Below, in pieces: positions 10,611 to 20,176 of a stretch of 64,000 nucleotides of DNA (positions within the stretch are counted from its first letter, which is position 1; each line of letters begins with the position of its first letter). A program made the translations under genes and the position numbers. Origin of the DNA: Yersinia thracica. GTDB taxonomy: Bacteria; Pseudomonadota; Gammaproteobacteria; Enterobacterales; Enterobacteriaceae. Below the pieces are notes generated by a model. The model saw only the letters and a program-made list of their open reading frames with translations. It was not told the origin of the DNA and did not search any database. The stretch covers positions 1 to 64,000 of the forward strand of contig NZ_CABHXX010000074.1 in NCBI RefSeq assembly GCF_902170565.1, written 5' to 3'.

Positions 10611-11618
10611 ATGTCGGTGGTGAAGAAAAACAAGTTGCGCAATGTCTCCCCCTCGTCTAAACCAATTTATCGCGACCAAATTGTGCAGCAGTCAAATCTG
10701 GTGGCCAGTGACTATCAGCTGAGCGGCGCTAAGTTAGCGCCCACTGATCCTGTGTTGTATGGCGATTTTCAAGTATTGCGGCTGAATCCACATCTGATCC
10801 TGCACACCGCGAATGTGACCAACCTTTCCGATATCAAAACGCAGAATCAGCTCAACCCAGCGTTGAAGCTAGCGATTGTTGTCAGCGGCAGCGCACATAT
10901 TTCATTTGGTGGTAAGCAACTGCATTTGCAGGAAAAAGGCGATGCGTCGCTGATTTCACTCACTGAAAACACGCTTTTTACTCGCCACGGCAAAAATAAT
11001 AGCCATGAGCGCACTCTGACCCTTACATTTGATCGGGAATGGTTATATGGCGATCTACTACCGCAGGCTGGCGCTTGGGATACTCTATACAACTTCACTC
11101 AGCAGCATTTGGCGGTTCATTTATGGCGTCCATCAATTCATGCCCAGGCGATTGCTCAGAAAATAGCCAGTTCTCCGCCCTTTTCAACACCATTGGAGCG
11201 CCTGCACTGCGAAACGCAATGTATTGGTCTGATTATTGAAGCATTCAGTTCACTGGAACAGCAGGCGCTACAGCAAAATAAAATATCATTACGCGGTATG
11301 AACCGGGTGCAACAGGTCCGTGACTGGTTGGAAAGTGGTGAAGCTGACCATCTTTCAATGAGTGAATTATCCCGTCTGGTGAATATGAGCCAAAGTACTT
11401 TGCAGCGGCGTTTTCGTGAAAGCTACAACATTACGGTGTTTGAATATCTGCGCCATTGCCGTTTAAAACGCGCGATGTTGGCTATTCAGAAAGAAGGGAT
11501 CAGTATTGATCAAGCCGCCACTATTGCGGGTTATACTAGCCCGGCAAATTTCGCTACCGCATTGCGGCGGATATTTAATATTTCCCCCAGTCAATTACGC
11601 ACTGGACAGTTTTTTTAA
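10611..11618 (+). CDS. AraC-family regulator, probably of the divergent fepA
   Basis: A 335-residue protein. The frame is open further upstream (10236), but the ATG at 10611 follows GGAGAGTTCATT, the upstream codons overlap fepA, and family length fits this start. The N-terminal part (about 1-230) is a sensor domain with SGSAHISFGGKQLHLQEKGD, reminiscent of PchR/YbtA-type siderophore regulators. The C-terminal ~100 residues are a double helix-turn-helix: LSMSELSRLVNMSQSTLQRR followed by ISIDQAATIAGYTSPANFAT. Divergence from a siderophore receptor and the shared Fur box suggest it activates fepA when its siderophore is present. The specific ligand is inference. Confidence 0.88.
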   Translation: MSVVKKNKLRNVSPSSKPIYRDQIVQQSNLVASDYQLSGAKLAPTDPVLYGDFQVLRLNPHLILHTANVTNLSDIKTQNQLNPALKLAIVVSGSAHISFGGKQLHLQEKGDASLISLTENTLFTRHGKNNSHERTLTLTFDREWLYGDLLPQAGAWDTLYNFTQQHLAVHLWRPSIHAQAIAQKIASSPPFSTPLERLHCETQCIGLIIEAFSSLEQQALQQNKISLRGMNRVQQVRDWLESGEADHLSMSELSRLVNMSQSTLQRRFRESYNITVFEYLRHCRLKRAMLAIQKEGISIDQAATIAGYTSPANFATALRRIFNISPSQLRTGQFF

Positions 11619-11818
11619 CTATTCCAGCCAATGAGATTTCACTCCGACTAATATAAAGAATAGTGGTCTTTATTAATCGTCACAACATAAATATAAATAA
11701 ATTTGCCAATAAGATTTTTCATCTTGATTTAGCATTCACTTTGGCTAAATATTTATCTGCATTCCAACTTTCAAGAAATGTAATTTATTACAATAACAAA
11801 TGTTAATATGGAGTTTTC

Positions 11819-13147
11819 ATGAAAATAAACCACGCTTTATTAATACTTATTTACATTGTTATATCCATTAAAATAGTACACTCCCGCCCAGTAGAACCTA
11901 AATATCAATCAAATAAAGAGAGTTTTAGTCAATATCAAGCCAGACATTGCAAATGGGAAAACCGCATGGCATGCAAAGAAGTCCCCGAAGATCAGGGGAA
12001 AACACCGCCACTGACCAGTGAAGAAATTGCACTGGATGTAGGTCTGGGAATATTAACCGGCGGCCCGACCCCACAGCCGAAAGGATTTAAATTTTCGGTA
12101 GGAAAGTTACCTGTTAAGCCGACAGCAAAAGTGCCAACAACGCCCAAACTCAGCACCACTACAGAGCGGACACCATTATTACCTGCGATGGCCAAACCGA
12201 AAGCCAAAGGCGTAGTAAGACGGGTCAATGGAAAAGTGGGCTATCTCTTAGGCGATCCCAATGCGCCTAAATTGGGTGAGGAGCCACCAATAAAACGAGC
12301 AAGGGTAGACAGCTCAGACTTAGACTCATCCAGTTCGGATATATCGGATACATCCAGCATAAAAGAATCTGACGCAGAGGATGATAACATTCAGCAACCC
12401 GAAAAAAGCAAATTCACAATAATACATCGGAGAAGCCCTATTCAGGAAAGTGAAATAGAAATCGCCATTGAGGAAATAAAAAGTATTTACAGTGAGGAGT
12501 TTTGGCATGACACTCAGCTCGATATAAAGGATGAAATTTCAGGATATAATAAATTACGCACTAATAAAGAAATTAGCTTTCAAGATTACTTTGCCTTAAG
12601 AGATTATACTGAAGACGGATATGCAAGAATTAACAATTCCATACGAAGCAAAAATATTATGCCAGACATTAAAATAGAAATAGATCAGTTAACAAATGCA
12701 CTCATGCGTCATTCAGATATTAACATTTCACTTAAGAATAGATCATTTAGAAATTTAACCACAGAAATTACAGATACGGTTTATCGCGGTGAAGTCAGAA
12801 ACCAGGCTGAGTTTGAAACACAGATAATAGAAGAAGAAATCTACAATAATGATAGTTTTTTTAGCACCACCTCAGATGAAGAATATATTACAAACTTTAA
12901 TACTGAAGATCTCAATGATGGCGAAGTTAATGTCAGATACACTATTCATTACCCCAAAGGCTTGACCTACAGCACCGATGTTTCAGCCCTATTGGATAAT
13001 AGTGAAGAAACCAGAATATTTCTGCCTGATAGTCGTTTTTTGGTGACTAAGATAGAAGTCATCGGTGATGGAACAATTGCAGTAGAAATGCGAGTTCTCA
13101 GAGGACTACAATCGGAATTTATCCTCCCACCAGTACCTATTAATTAA
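11819..13147 (+). CDS. Unrecognised secreted protein with a C-terminal ADP-ribosyltransferase-like domain
   Basis: The 442-residue product matches no named protein I know. Residues 1-22 form a signal-peptide-like hydrophobic stretch ending VHS. Two cysteines lie at 44 and 52, then a Pro/Thr/Lys-rich stretch (82-135), a basic patch PPIKRARVD (156-164) and a Ser/Asp-rich acidic linker (165-189). Residues ~220-425 have the order of an R-S-E class ADP-ribosyltransferase: YTEDGYARINNSIR (263-276), VYRG with Arg323, FFSTT (347-351), YPKGLTYSTDVSALL (378-392), then an ARTT loop EETRIFLP (396-403) and FLVTKIEV. In active enzymes the loop reads ExE before the hydrophobic-Pro segment; here it is E397-T398-R399, so the catalytic second Glu appears replaced. 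The gene is AT-rich with many ATA/AGA codons, has a weak TATGGAG site, and stands alone between the fepA regulator and lpd, which suggests transfer. Roles as a toxin, effector or inactive mimic are inference. Confidence 0.7.
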   Translation: MKINHALLILIYIVISIKIVHSRPVEPKYQSNKESFSQYQARHCKWENRMACKEVPEDQGKTPPLTSEEIALDVGLGILTGGPTPQPKGFKFSVGKLPVKPTAKVPTTPKLSTTTERTPLLPAMAKPKAKGVVRRVNGKVGYLLGDPNAPKLGEEPPIKRARVDSSDLDSSSSDISDTSSIKESDAEDDNIQQPEKSKFTIIHRRSPIQESEIEIAIEEIKSIYSEEFWHDTQLDIKDEISGYNKLRTNKEISFQDYFALRDYTEDGYARINNSIRSKNIMPDIKIEIDQLTNALMRHSDINISLKNRSFRNLTTEITDTVYRGEVRNQAEFETQIIEEEIYNNDSFFSTTSDEEYITNFNTEDLNDGEVNVRYTIHYPKGLTYSTDVSALLDNSEETRIFLPDSRFLVTKIEVIGDGTIAVEMRVLRGLQSEFILPPVPIN

Positions 13148-13162
13148 AATGATTGTTTTCAT

Positions 13163-13187
13163 AAAAAACGGCCCTGATAAAGGGCCG
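13163..13187 (-). terminator. lpd terminator
   Basis: CGGCCCT (13169-13175) pairs with AGGGCCG (13181-13187) across a 5-base loop. The six As at 13163-13168 become a U-run on the minus strand, giving a standard intrinsic terminator for the pdh operon. It may also stop plus-strand transcription from the upstream gene. Confidence 0.88.
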
Positions 13188-13227
13188 CTTCAACACTTAC
13201 ATCTGCAAATACTGTATCAGCAAAAAA

Positions 13228-14652
13228 TTATTTCTTTTTCGCTTTCGGGTTCGGCAAGTCAGTAATGCTACCTTCGTAGATTTCTGCCGCCAGACCAACA
13301 GATTCATGCAAGGTTGGGTGAGCATGAATCGTCAGGGCGATATCTTCAGCATCACAACCCATCTCAATGGCCAGACCGATTTCACCTAACAGTTCGCCAC
13401 CGTTAGTCCCGACAATCGCGCCACCAATGATGCGGTGAGTTTCTTTGTCGAAAATCAGTTTGGTCATACCGTCTGCGCAATCAGAAGCAATAGCACGGCC
13501 CGATGCCGCCCACGGGAAAGTGGAGGTTTCGTAGCTGATGCCTTTTTCTTTGGCTTCTTTCTCAGTCAGACCCACCCATGCAACTTCGGGTTCAGTGTAT
13601 GCAATAGATGGAATGACTTTTGGATCGAAGTAATGTTTCATGCCGGAGATAACTTCGGCAGCAACATGGCCTTCGTGAACACCTTTGTGTGCCAGCATTG
13701 GCTGACCCACGATGTCACCGATAGCAAAAATGTGCGGTACGTTGGTACGCAGTTGTTTATCTACGTGGATAAAGCCACGCTCGTCAACTTCAACGCCAGC
13801 CTGACCTGCATCCAGCAACTTACCGTTAGGTACGCGACCGATAGCAACCAGAACTGCGTCATAACGCTGTGGTTCTGCTGGAGCTTTTTTGCCTTCCATC
13901 GTGACGTAGATGCCATCTTCTTTGGCTTCTACCGCGGTCACTTTGGTTTCCAACATCAGGTTGAATTGCTTGCTGATACGCTTGGTGAATACTTTCACCA
14001 CGTCTTTGTCGGCCGCCGGAATAACTTGGTCAGCCATTTCGACTACATCAATCTTCGAGCCCAGCGCATGGTAAACAGTACCCATTTCCAGACCGATAAT
14101 GCCGCCGCCCATCACCAACAGACGTTCTGGGACAGTTTTCAGTGCCAGCGCATCAGTTGAGTCCCAAACACGTGGGTCTTCATGAGGAATAAATGGCAGT
14201 TGGATTGGACGAGAACCTGCGGCGATAATCGCGTTATCGAAAGTAATCGTGGTTGGGCCGTTTTCACCCTCAACAACCAGAGTATTCGCGCCTGTAAATT
14301 TACCCAGACCGTTAACCACTTTGACTTTACGGCCTTTAGCCATACCTGCCAAACCACCGGTTAACTGATTGATAACTTTTTCTTTCCAAACACGTACTTT
14401 ATCAATGTCAGTTTTAGGCTCGCCAAACACGATACCGTGTTCAGCCAATGCTTTGGCTTCTTCGATAACTTTAGCAACGTGTAACAACGCCTTGGACGGG
14501 ATACAACCGACATTCAAGCAAACACCACCCAGAGTGGCATAACGCTCAACCAGAATAGTTTCTAAACCTAAATCCGCGCAACGAAAAGCAGCAGAGTACC
14601 CTGCTGGGCCTGCCCCAAGTACCACGACCTGAGTTTTAATTTCAGTACTCAT
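13228..14652 (-). CDS. lpd: Dihydrolipoyl dehydrogenase (E3)
   Basis: A 474-residue FAD flavoprotein that reoxidises lipoamide in the pyruvate, 2-oxoglutarate and glycine-cleavage complexes. It shows the N-terminal FAD site VVVLGAGPAGYSAAFRCADL, the redox disulfide GGVCLNVGCIPSK, the NAD site VMGGGIIGLEMG and the C-terminal catalytic HAHPTLHE. The second of two adjacent ATGs (14652) is preferred because AGAGG is then properly spaced. It is the last gene of pdhR-aceE-aceF-lpd, but a hairpin lies in the 206 bp gap after aceF, so it probably also has its own promoter, as in E. coli. Confidence 0.98.
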   Translation of the reverse strand: MSTEIKTQVVVLGAGPAGYSAAFRCADLGLETILVERYATLGGVCLNVGCIPSKALLHVAKVIEEAKALAEHGIVFGEPKTDIDKVRVWKEKVINQLTGGLAGMAKGRKVKVVNGLGKFTGANTLVVEGENGPTTITFDNAIIAAGSRPIQLPFIPHEDPRVWDSTDALALKTVPERLLVMGGGIIGLEMGTVYHALGSKIDVVEMADQVIPAADKDVVKVFTKRISKQFNLMLETKVTAVEAKEDGIYVTMEGKKAPAEPQRYDAVLVAIGRVPNGKLLDAGQAGVEVDERGFIHVDKQLRTNVPHIFAIGDIVGQPMLAHKGVHEGHVAAEVISGMKHYFDPKVIPSIAYTEPEVAWVGLTEKEAKEKGISYETSTFPWAASGRAIASDCADGMTKLIFDKETHRIIGGAIVGTNGGELLGEIGLAIEMGCDAEDIALTIHAHPTLHESVGLAAEIYEGSITDLPNPKAKKK

Positions 14653-14825
14653 CATGACCTCTTAATTGTTTGTCCGGCGGATCAGACACCATTTTTTAGG
14701 CTAATTAATTGCATAACGCCCGCATCCACCGTGACGCTTGCACCGCGTGCAGTTTACAGAATTGTTAATAACCTGAAAAGCCGCATCGCGTGACGAGGGT
14801 CTCAACAACCTTGTCGACTTATGTA

Positions 14826-14853
14826 AAAACAAGGCCGGCGCGAAGCCGGCCTT
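14826..14853 (-). terminator. Terminator/attenuator between aceF and lpd
   Basis: AAGGCCGGC (14831-14839) pairs perfectly with GCCGGCCTT (14845-14853). The As at 14826-14830 give a U-run on the minus strand. It lies directly after the aceF stop and would limit read-through into lpd. Confidence 0.8.
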
Positions 14854-14858
14854 AGCGA

Positions 14859-16448
14859 TTACATCACCAAACGGCGAATGTCGGCCAGCATGTTATTGAT
14901 GATGGTGATAAAGCGCGCACCATCAGCACCGTCAATCACACGGTGGTCGAAGGAGAGTGACATCGGCATCATCAGACGCGGCTGGAACTCTTTACCGTTC
15001 CAGACTGGCTCTATCGCAGACTTGGAGACACCCAAGATAGCCACTTCCGGCGCATTAACAATCGGCGCGAAGTGAGTTGTCCCGATACCACCCAAGCTGG
15101 AGATGGTGAAGCAACCGCCCTGCATTTCGCCAGCGGTCAGCTTGCCATCACGAGCTTTCTTGGAGATAGCCATCAGTTCACGGGACAGTTCAGTGATGCT
15201 TTTCTTGTTCACATCCTTGAATACCGGAACGACCAGACCATTTGGCGTATCTACCGCGACACCGATGTTGATGTACTTTTTCAGCGTCAGCTTCTGACCA
15301 TCTTCTGACAGTGAGCTGTTGAAACGTGGCATCTGCTCGAGAGCAGCAGCAACAGCTTTCATGATGAACACCACTGGGGTGAACTTCACGTCCAGCTTAC
15401 GCTTGGCAGCTTCGTCATTCTGCAGCTTACGGAACGCTTCCAGATCGGTGATATCGGTTTTGTCGAAGTGTGTCACATGCGGGATCATGACCCAGTTGCG
15501 GCTCAGGTTAGCACCAGAGATTTTCTGGATACGGCCCAATTCCACTTCTTCGATTTCACCGAACTTGCTGAAATCAACTTTCGGCCACGGCAGCATGCCT
15601 GGCAGACCACCGCCAGCAGCAGGGGCAGTTTCAGCACGTTTGACCGCATCTTTCACGTAAACCTGAACGTCTTCGCGCAGGATACGGCCCTTACGGCCAG
15701 TTCCTTTCACTTTCGCCAGATTAACGCCAAATTCACGGGCCAGACGGCGGATCACCGGCGTGGCATGCACATAGGCATCATTCTCAGCAAACTCACTTTT
15801 GCTTGCAGCTGGAGCCGTAGCCACTTTAGCTGGCGCAGCAGCAGGAGCCGCTTGCTGGGCTGGAGCTTCAGTTTGTGGTGCTGGAGCCGAAGCTGCCGCC
15901 GGTGCTGCACCTGCAACTTCAAATACCATGATTAGAGAGCCGGTTTTCACTTTGTCGCCAGTGCTGATTTTGATCTCTTTCACGATACCGGCGAAGGGTG
16001 CAGGCACTTCCATAGAGGCTTTATCGCCCTCTACAGTGATAAGAGATTGTTCCGCGGCAACAGTGTCGCCCACTTTAACCATCACTTCGGTGACTTCAAC
16101 TTCATCATCACCGATGTCTGGCACTTCAACATTTTTCGCCGCTGATGCCGCAGGAGCCGCTGCCGGAGCTGGGGCCGCTGGTTTCTCTTCAGTTTGAGCA
16201 GGGGCCGCAGCGGCACCCGTAGCTTCGAAGATCATCATCAGCTTGCCAGTCGCGACAGTATCGCCGACCGCAATTTTAATTTCTTTAACGACACCCGCCT
16301 GCGGTGAAGGGACTTCCATAGAAGCTTTATCACCTTCAACGGTGATCAGCGACTGTTCAACTTCAACAGTATCGCCCACTTTCACCATAATTTCGGTGAC
16401 TTCAACTTCATCCGCACCGATGTCAGGTACATTGATTTCGATAGACAT
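14859..16448 (-). CDS. aceF: Dihydrolipoamide acetyltransferase, E2 of pyruvate dehydrogenase (two lipoyl domains)
   Basis: The 529-residue E2 core transfers acetyl groups from lipoamide to CoA. Two lipoyl domains (about 1-75 and 106-180) each carry GDKASMEVP with the lipoylated Lys. They are joined by Ala/Pro-rich linkers, followed by a peripheral-subunit-binding domain ([20 protein letters not shown]) and a catalytic domain ending with [17 protein letters not shown] (active-site His and Asp). E. coli AceF has three lipoyl domains and about 630 residues, so this one lacks one repeat. It follows aceE by 14 bp, so the two are surely co-transcribed. Confidence 0.98.
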   Translation of the reverse strand: MSIEINVPDIGADEVEVTEIMVKVGDTVEVEQSLITVEGDKASMEVPSPQAGVVKEIKIAVGDTVATGKLMMIFEATGAAAAPAQTEEKPAAPAPAAAPAASAAKNVEVPDIGDDEVEVTEVMVKVGDTVAAEQSLITVEGDKASMEVPAPFAGIVKEIKISTGDKVKTGSLIMVFEVAGAAPAAASAPAPQTEAPAQQAAPAAAPAKVATAPAASKSEFAENDAYVHATPVIRRLAREFGVNLAKVKGTGRKGRILREDVQVYVKDAVKRAETAPAAGGGLPGMLPWPKVDFSKFGEIEEVELGRIQKISGANLSRNWVMIPHVTHFDKTDITDLEAFRKLQNDEAAKRKLDVKFTPVVFIMKAVAAALEQMPRFNSSLSEDGQKLTLKKYINIGVAVDTPNGLVVPVFKDVNKKSITELSRELMAISKKARDGKLTAGEMQGGCFTISSLGGIGTTHFAPIVNAPEVAILGVSKSAIEPVWNGKEFQPRLMMPMSLSFDHRVIDGADGARFITIINNMLADIRRLVM

Positions 16449-16462
16449 TTGTTCTTTACCTC

Positions 16463-19126
16463 TTATGCCAGACGCGGGTTAACTTTATCGGCGTCGATAC
16501 CAAACTTAGTAATTGCTTCTGCAACTACGCTGGTGTCGATATCACCGCGTTTAGCCAATTCACCCAGAGCTGCAACCACCACGTAAGAAGCATCAACTTC
16601 GAAGTGGTGACGCAGGTTCTCACGGCTGTCAGAGCGGCCGAAACCATCTGTACCCAGAACGCGGAACTCGCTGGCAGGAATGAAGTTACGAATCTGTTCA
16701 GCAAACAACTTCATGTAGTCAGTAGAAGCCACCGCAGGCGCGTCATTCATAACCTGAGCAACATAAGGTACACGTGGAGTTTCTGTTGGGTGCAGCATGT
16801 TCCAACGCTCACAATCCTGGCCATCGCGCGCCAGTTCAGTGAATGAAGTTACACTGTACACATCAGAGCCTACGCCGTAGTCGTTAGCCAAAATCTGAGC
16901 GGCTTCGCGAACGTGACGCAGAATTGCCCCTGAGCTCATCAACTGCACTTTGCCTTTGCTACCTGCAACAGTTTCCAGTTTGTAGATACCTTTACGGATA
17001 CCTTCTTCTGCGCCCTGCGGCATTGCTGGCATGTGATAGTTTTCGTTCAGCGTGGTCAGGTAGTAATAAACGTTTTCCTGCGCATCGCCATACATACGTT
17101 GCAGACCATCATGCATGATGACAGCCACTTCGTATGCATAAGCGGGATCGTAAGAGATACAGTTCGGGATAGTCAGTGATTGAATATGGCTATGACCATC
17201 TTCATGTTGCAGACCTTCGCCGTTCAGTGTGGTGCGCCCTGAAGTACCGCCGATCAAGAAGCCTCGTGCCTGTTGGTCACCCGCAGCCCAGCACAGATCG
17301 CCGATACGTTGGAAACCGAACATGGAGTAGTAGATGTAGAACGGGATCATTGGCAGATCGTTGGTGCTGTAGGAAGTCGCAGCAGCCAGCCAAGAAGAAG
17401 CGGCACCCAGCTCATTGATCCCTTCTTGCAGGATCTGGCCTTTTTCGTCTTCTTTGTAGTAAGCAACCTGTTCACGGTCTTGCGGGGTGTACTGCTGACC
17501 ATTCGGGCTGTAAATACCAATCTGACGGAACAAACCTTCCATACCGAAAGTACGGGCTTCGTCGGCGATGATTGGAACAATTCTGTCTTTGATAGACTTG
17601 TTCTTCAGCATCACGTTCAGCACACGCACGAAAGCGATAGTGGTAGAGATTTCTTTGTTCTGCTCTTCCAGCAAGGAGCTGAAATCTGACAACGCTGGGA
17701 TTTCCAGCTTTTCAGTGAACTTAGGCAAGCGGGTTGGCAGATAGCCTTCCAGCGCCTGACGGCGTTCGTGCAGATACTTAGACTCTTCAGAATCTTTCTC
17801 GAAAGTGATGTATGGCAGTTTTTCGATATCTGCATCAGCCACCGGCACATTGAAACGATCGCGGAAGTGGTGAACCCCTTCCATGTTCATTTTCTTCACC
17901 TGGTGGGCGATGTTTTTACCTTCAGCTGTTTCGCCCATGCCGTAACCTTTAATGGTGTGGGCCAGGATAACAGTTGGTTTACCGGTAGTTTCTTGTGCTT
18001 TTTTCAGTGCAGCAAAGACTTTCTTCGGATCATGACCGCCACGATTCAGAGACCAGATCTCGTCGTCGCTCATGTCTTTCACTAATGCAGCAGTTTCTGG
18101 GAAACGGCCAAAGAAGTGTTCGCGTACATAAGCGCCGTCTTTGGATTTGAAAGTCTGGTAGTCGCCATCCAGAGTCTCGTTCATCAGTTGGATCAGTTTA
18201 CCGCTGGTATCTTTACGCAGCAGCTCATCCCAACGACTCCCCCAAATAACTTTCAGAACCTGCCAGCCAGCACCACTGAAGATGCCTTCCAGTTCATTAA
18301 TGATTTTGCCGTTACCTGTAACCGGGCCATCAAGGCGCTGCAAGTTACAGTTGATAACGAAGACCAAGTTATCCAGTTTTTCACGGGTCGCGATGGTGAT
18401 CGCACCTTTAGATTCTGGCTCATCCATCTCGCCGTCGCCCAAGAAGGCGTACACGGTCTGTGCTGAAGTGTCTTTCAGACCACGGTGAGACAGGTATTTC
18501 AGGAATTTAGCCTGATAGATTGCACTGATTGGGCCAAGGCCCATAGAGACTGTCGGGAACTGCCAGAACTCAGGCATCAGTTTCGGGTGCGGGTAAGAAG
18601 ACAAACCTTTACCGTCAACTTCCTGACGGAAGTTATCCATCTGTTCTTGCGTCAGGCGGCCTTCAAGGAAAGCACGCGCATAAACGCCCGGAGAGATGTG
18701 GCCCTGGAAGTAAACCAGATCGCCGCCGTCTTTTTGGTTACGAGCACGGAAGAAGTGGTTGAAGCAAACCTCGTAGAAAGTAGCGGAAGATTGGAAGGAT
18801 GCCATATGGCCGCCCAAATCCAGATCTTTCTTCGACGCACGCAACACGGTCATCACGGCATTCCAACGGATGGCAGAACGAATACGACGCTCCAGCTCCA
18901 GGTTGCCAGGGTAAGCGGGTTCGTCTTCTACCGAGATAGTGTTGATGTAATCACGGCTGGCTGAACCAGCTGCAACACTCACACCACCTTTACGGGCTTC
19001 GCCCAAGACCTGATCAATCAGATACTGAGCACGCTCAACACCCTCTTCACGGATGACCGATTCGATCGCCTGTAGCCAGTCGCGGGTTTCGATCGGATCC
19101 ACGTCATTATTTAAACGTTCTGACAT
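16463..19126 (-). CDS. aceE: Pyruvate dehydrogenase E1 component
   Basis: The 887 residues match the E. coli length exactly. E1 decarboxylates pyruvate with thiamine diphosphate and acetylates E2 lipoamide. Conserved stretches include the N-terminal E2-binding [20 protein letters not shown], the ThDP/Mg site [17 protein letters not shown] with following [17 protein letters not shown], and [16 protein letters not shown]-like segments. The start ATG at 19126 follows AAGGAATACCACC. It lies 180 bp after pdhR, and that gap contains the unusual inverted-repeat element at 19165-19231. Confidence 0.98.
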   Translation of the reverse strand: MSERLNNDVDPIETRDWLQAIESVIREEGVERAQYLIDQVLGEARKGGVSVAAGSASRDYINTISVEDEPAYPGNLELERRIRSAIRWNAVMTVLRASKKDLDLGGHMASFQSSATFYEVCFNHFFRARNQKDGGDLVYFQGHISPGVYARAFLEGRLTQEQMDNFRQEVDGKGLSSYPHPKLMPEFWQFPTVSMGLGPISAIYQAKFLKYLSHRGLKDTSAQTVYAFLGDGEMDEPESKGAITIATREKLDNLVFVINCNLQRLDGPVTGNGKIINELEGIFSGAGWQVLKVIWGSRWDELLRKDTSGKLIQLMNETLDGDYQTFKSKDGAYVREHFFGRFPETAALVKDMSDDEIWSLNRGGHDPKKVFAALKKAQETTGKPTVILAHTIKGYGMGETAEGKNIAHQVKKMNMEGVHHFRDRFNVPVADADIEKLPYITFEKDSEESKYLHERRQALEGYLPTRLPKFTEKLEIPALSDFSSLLEEQNKEISTTIAFVRVLNVMLKNKSIKDRIVPIIADEARTFGMEGLFRQIGIYSPNGQQYTPQDREQVAYYKEDEKGQILQEGINELGAASSWLAAATSYSTNDLPMIPFYIYYSMFGFQRIGDLCWAAGDQQARGFLIGGTSGRTTLNGEGLQHEDGHSHIQSLTIPNCISYDPAYAYEVAVIMHDGLQRMYGDAQENVYYYLTTLNENYHMPAMPQGAEEGIRKGIYKLETVAGSKGKVQLMSSGAILRHVREAAQILANDYGVGSDVYSVTSFTELARDGQDCERWNMLHPTETPRVPYVAQVMNDAPAVASTDYMKLFAEQIRNFIPASEFRVLGTDGFGRSDSRENLRHHFEVDASYVVVAALGELAKRGDIDTSVVAEAITKFGIDADKVNPRLA

Positions 19127-19164
19127 GGTGGTATTCCTTATTTATTTCTAATGGTTTATTTGGA

Positions 19165-19231
19165 GCCTATCTTCCTGTGCTTTAACCCCAGGCTAAAGCA
19201 CGTGCCCTGGTGAAAACACCGGAAGATAGGC
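19165..19231 (-). other. Three-way-junction-like inverted-repeat element in the aceE leader
   Basis: GCCTATCTTCC (19165-19175) is perfectly complementary to GGAAGATAGGC (19221-19231). Between these arms lie two smaller inverted repeats: GTGCTTTA/TAAAGCAC (19177-19184 with 19194-19201) and GGTG/CACC around AAAA (19209-19220). Transcribed leftwards it would fold as a closed three-way junction in the pdhR-aceE spacer. There is no U-run, so it is not a classic terminator. I do not recognise it as a named RNA; it could be an mRNA-stability or processing element. Confidence 0.6.
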
Positions 19232-19306
19232 CCATCTTTGGGTTTAGTTGCCGCGTTTCGTGCTCAAAATAAGCATATAGAACCGACCCAAATGCAGGAT
19301 AAGCTC

Positions 19307-20071
19307 TTAGTCCTTGCGCTGCTGGAGCCGACGCAAAGATCGCTCACGGCGACTGTGCTCCCGACTGAGGTCCAACAGAATTTCCTCGATAAACGCCAAG
19401 TGACGGTGTGAGGCTTCGCGAGCTTTCTCTGGCTCACGAGCCACAATCGCCTCAAAAATCCCGGCGCGGTGACTGCTCACCGTTGCCAGCATTTCGCGGC
19501 GCGAGTAAAGCAATTCAAAGTTTTGTTTAACGTTTTGTTCCAGCATTGGCCCCATGCAGCGCAGTAAATGCAGTAAAACCACATTATGCGCAGCCTCTGT
19601 GACAGCAACTTGATACTGCATGACAGCATCGGCCTCGGCATCCAAATCGCCGCTGTCTTGTGCTTGCTGAATAACAGTATGGCATTCACGAATGCGTTGT
19701 AGGTCTTCATCAGTACCGCGCAGTGCAGCATAATAGGCTGCGACACCTTCGAGGGCATGACGGGTCTCTAACAGATCGAATTGTGATTCTGGATGGTCGG
19801 CCAGCAGTTCAGCCAGCGGATCGCTAAAGCTTTGCCACAGATTGGTTTGCACGAAAGTACCACCGCCCTGACGGCGCAACAGCAGCCCCTTAGCCTCTAA
19901 CCGCTGGATTGCTTCTCGCAGAGAAGGTCGGGAAACATCAAATTGCTTCGCCAACTCGCGCTCAGGCAATAACTTCTCCCCCGGACGCAGCGTCCCTTCC
20001 AATATCAGGTACTCGAGCTGCTGCTCGATAACATCTGACAATTTGGGCTGACGTATTTTGTTGTAGGCCAT
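19307..20071 (-). CDS. pdhR: Pyruvate-sensing repressor PdhR (GntR/FadR family)
   Basis: A 254-residue cytoplasmic regulator nearly identical to E. coli PdhR. The winged helix at about 9-75 includes [20 protein letters not shown] and [17 protein letters not shown]. The FCD ligand domain (about 90-235) carries [20 protein letters not shown] and [19 protein letters not shown]. It represses its own operon and respiratory genes until pyruvate binds. It is the first gene of pdhR-aceEF-lpd, and its operator at 20134-20150 lies at the start of its own transcript, giving autoregulation. Confidence 0.97.
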   Translation of the reverse strand: MAYNKIRQPKLSDVIEQQLEYLILEGTLRPGEKLLPERELAKQFDVSRPSLREAIQRLEAKGLLLRRQGGGTFVQTNLWQSFSDPLAELLADHPESQFDLLETRHALEGVAAYYAALRGTDEDLQRIRECHTVIQQAQDSGDLDAEADAVMQYQVAVTEAAHNVVLLHLLRCMGPMLEQNVKQNFELLYSRREMLATVSSHRAGIFEAIVAREPEKAREASHRHLAFIEEILLDLSREHSRRERSLRRLQQRKD

Positions 20072-20133
20072 AATTTGTTGTAAGTTGCGCTGTGCCGTAT
20101 TGAGTGAATCGTCTCTGCGAGTAGCGCGGAGTC

Positions 20134-20150
20134 AATTGGTAATACCAATT
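20134..20150. promoter_or_regulatory. PdhR operator
   Basis: AATTGGTAATACCAATT is a perfect palindrome (17 bases with a single central base) and fits the PdhR consensus ATTGGTNNNACCAAT. It overlaps the downstream edge of the proposed pdhR -10 element, as expected for repression. Confidence 0.92.
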
Positions 20151-20176
20151 TTAAAAACGTGACGATAAAGTAACAA
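20148..20176 (-). promoter_or_regulatory. Proposed pdh operon promoter
   Basis: On the minus strand TTGTTA (20176-20171) and TAAAAT (20153-20148) are separated by 17 bases, a plausible sigma-70 promoter (4/6 and 5/6 matches). The PdhR operator lies at the expected transcription start. Assigned by eye. Confidence 0.65.

Noticed and set aside
13435-14160. 241-codon plus-strand frame antisense to lpd
   Set aside because: Shadow of a conserved core gene; no ribosome site or recognisable domain.
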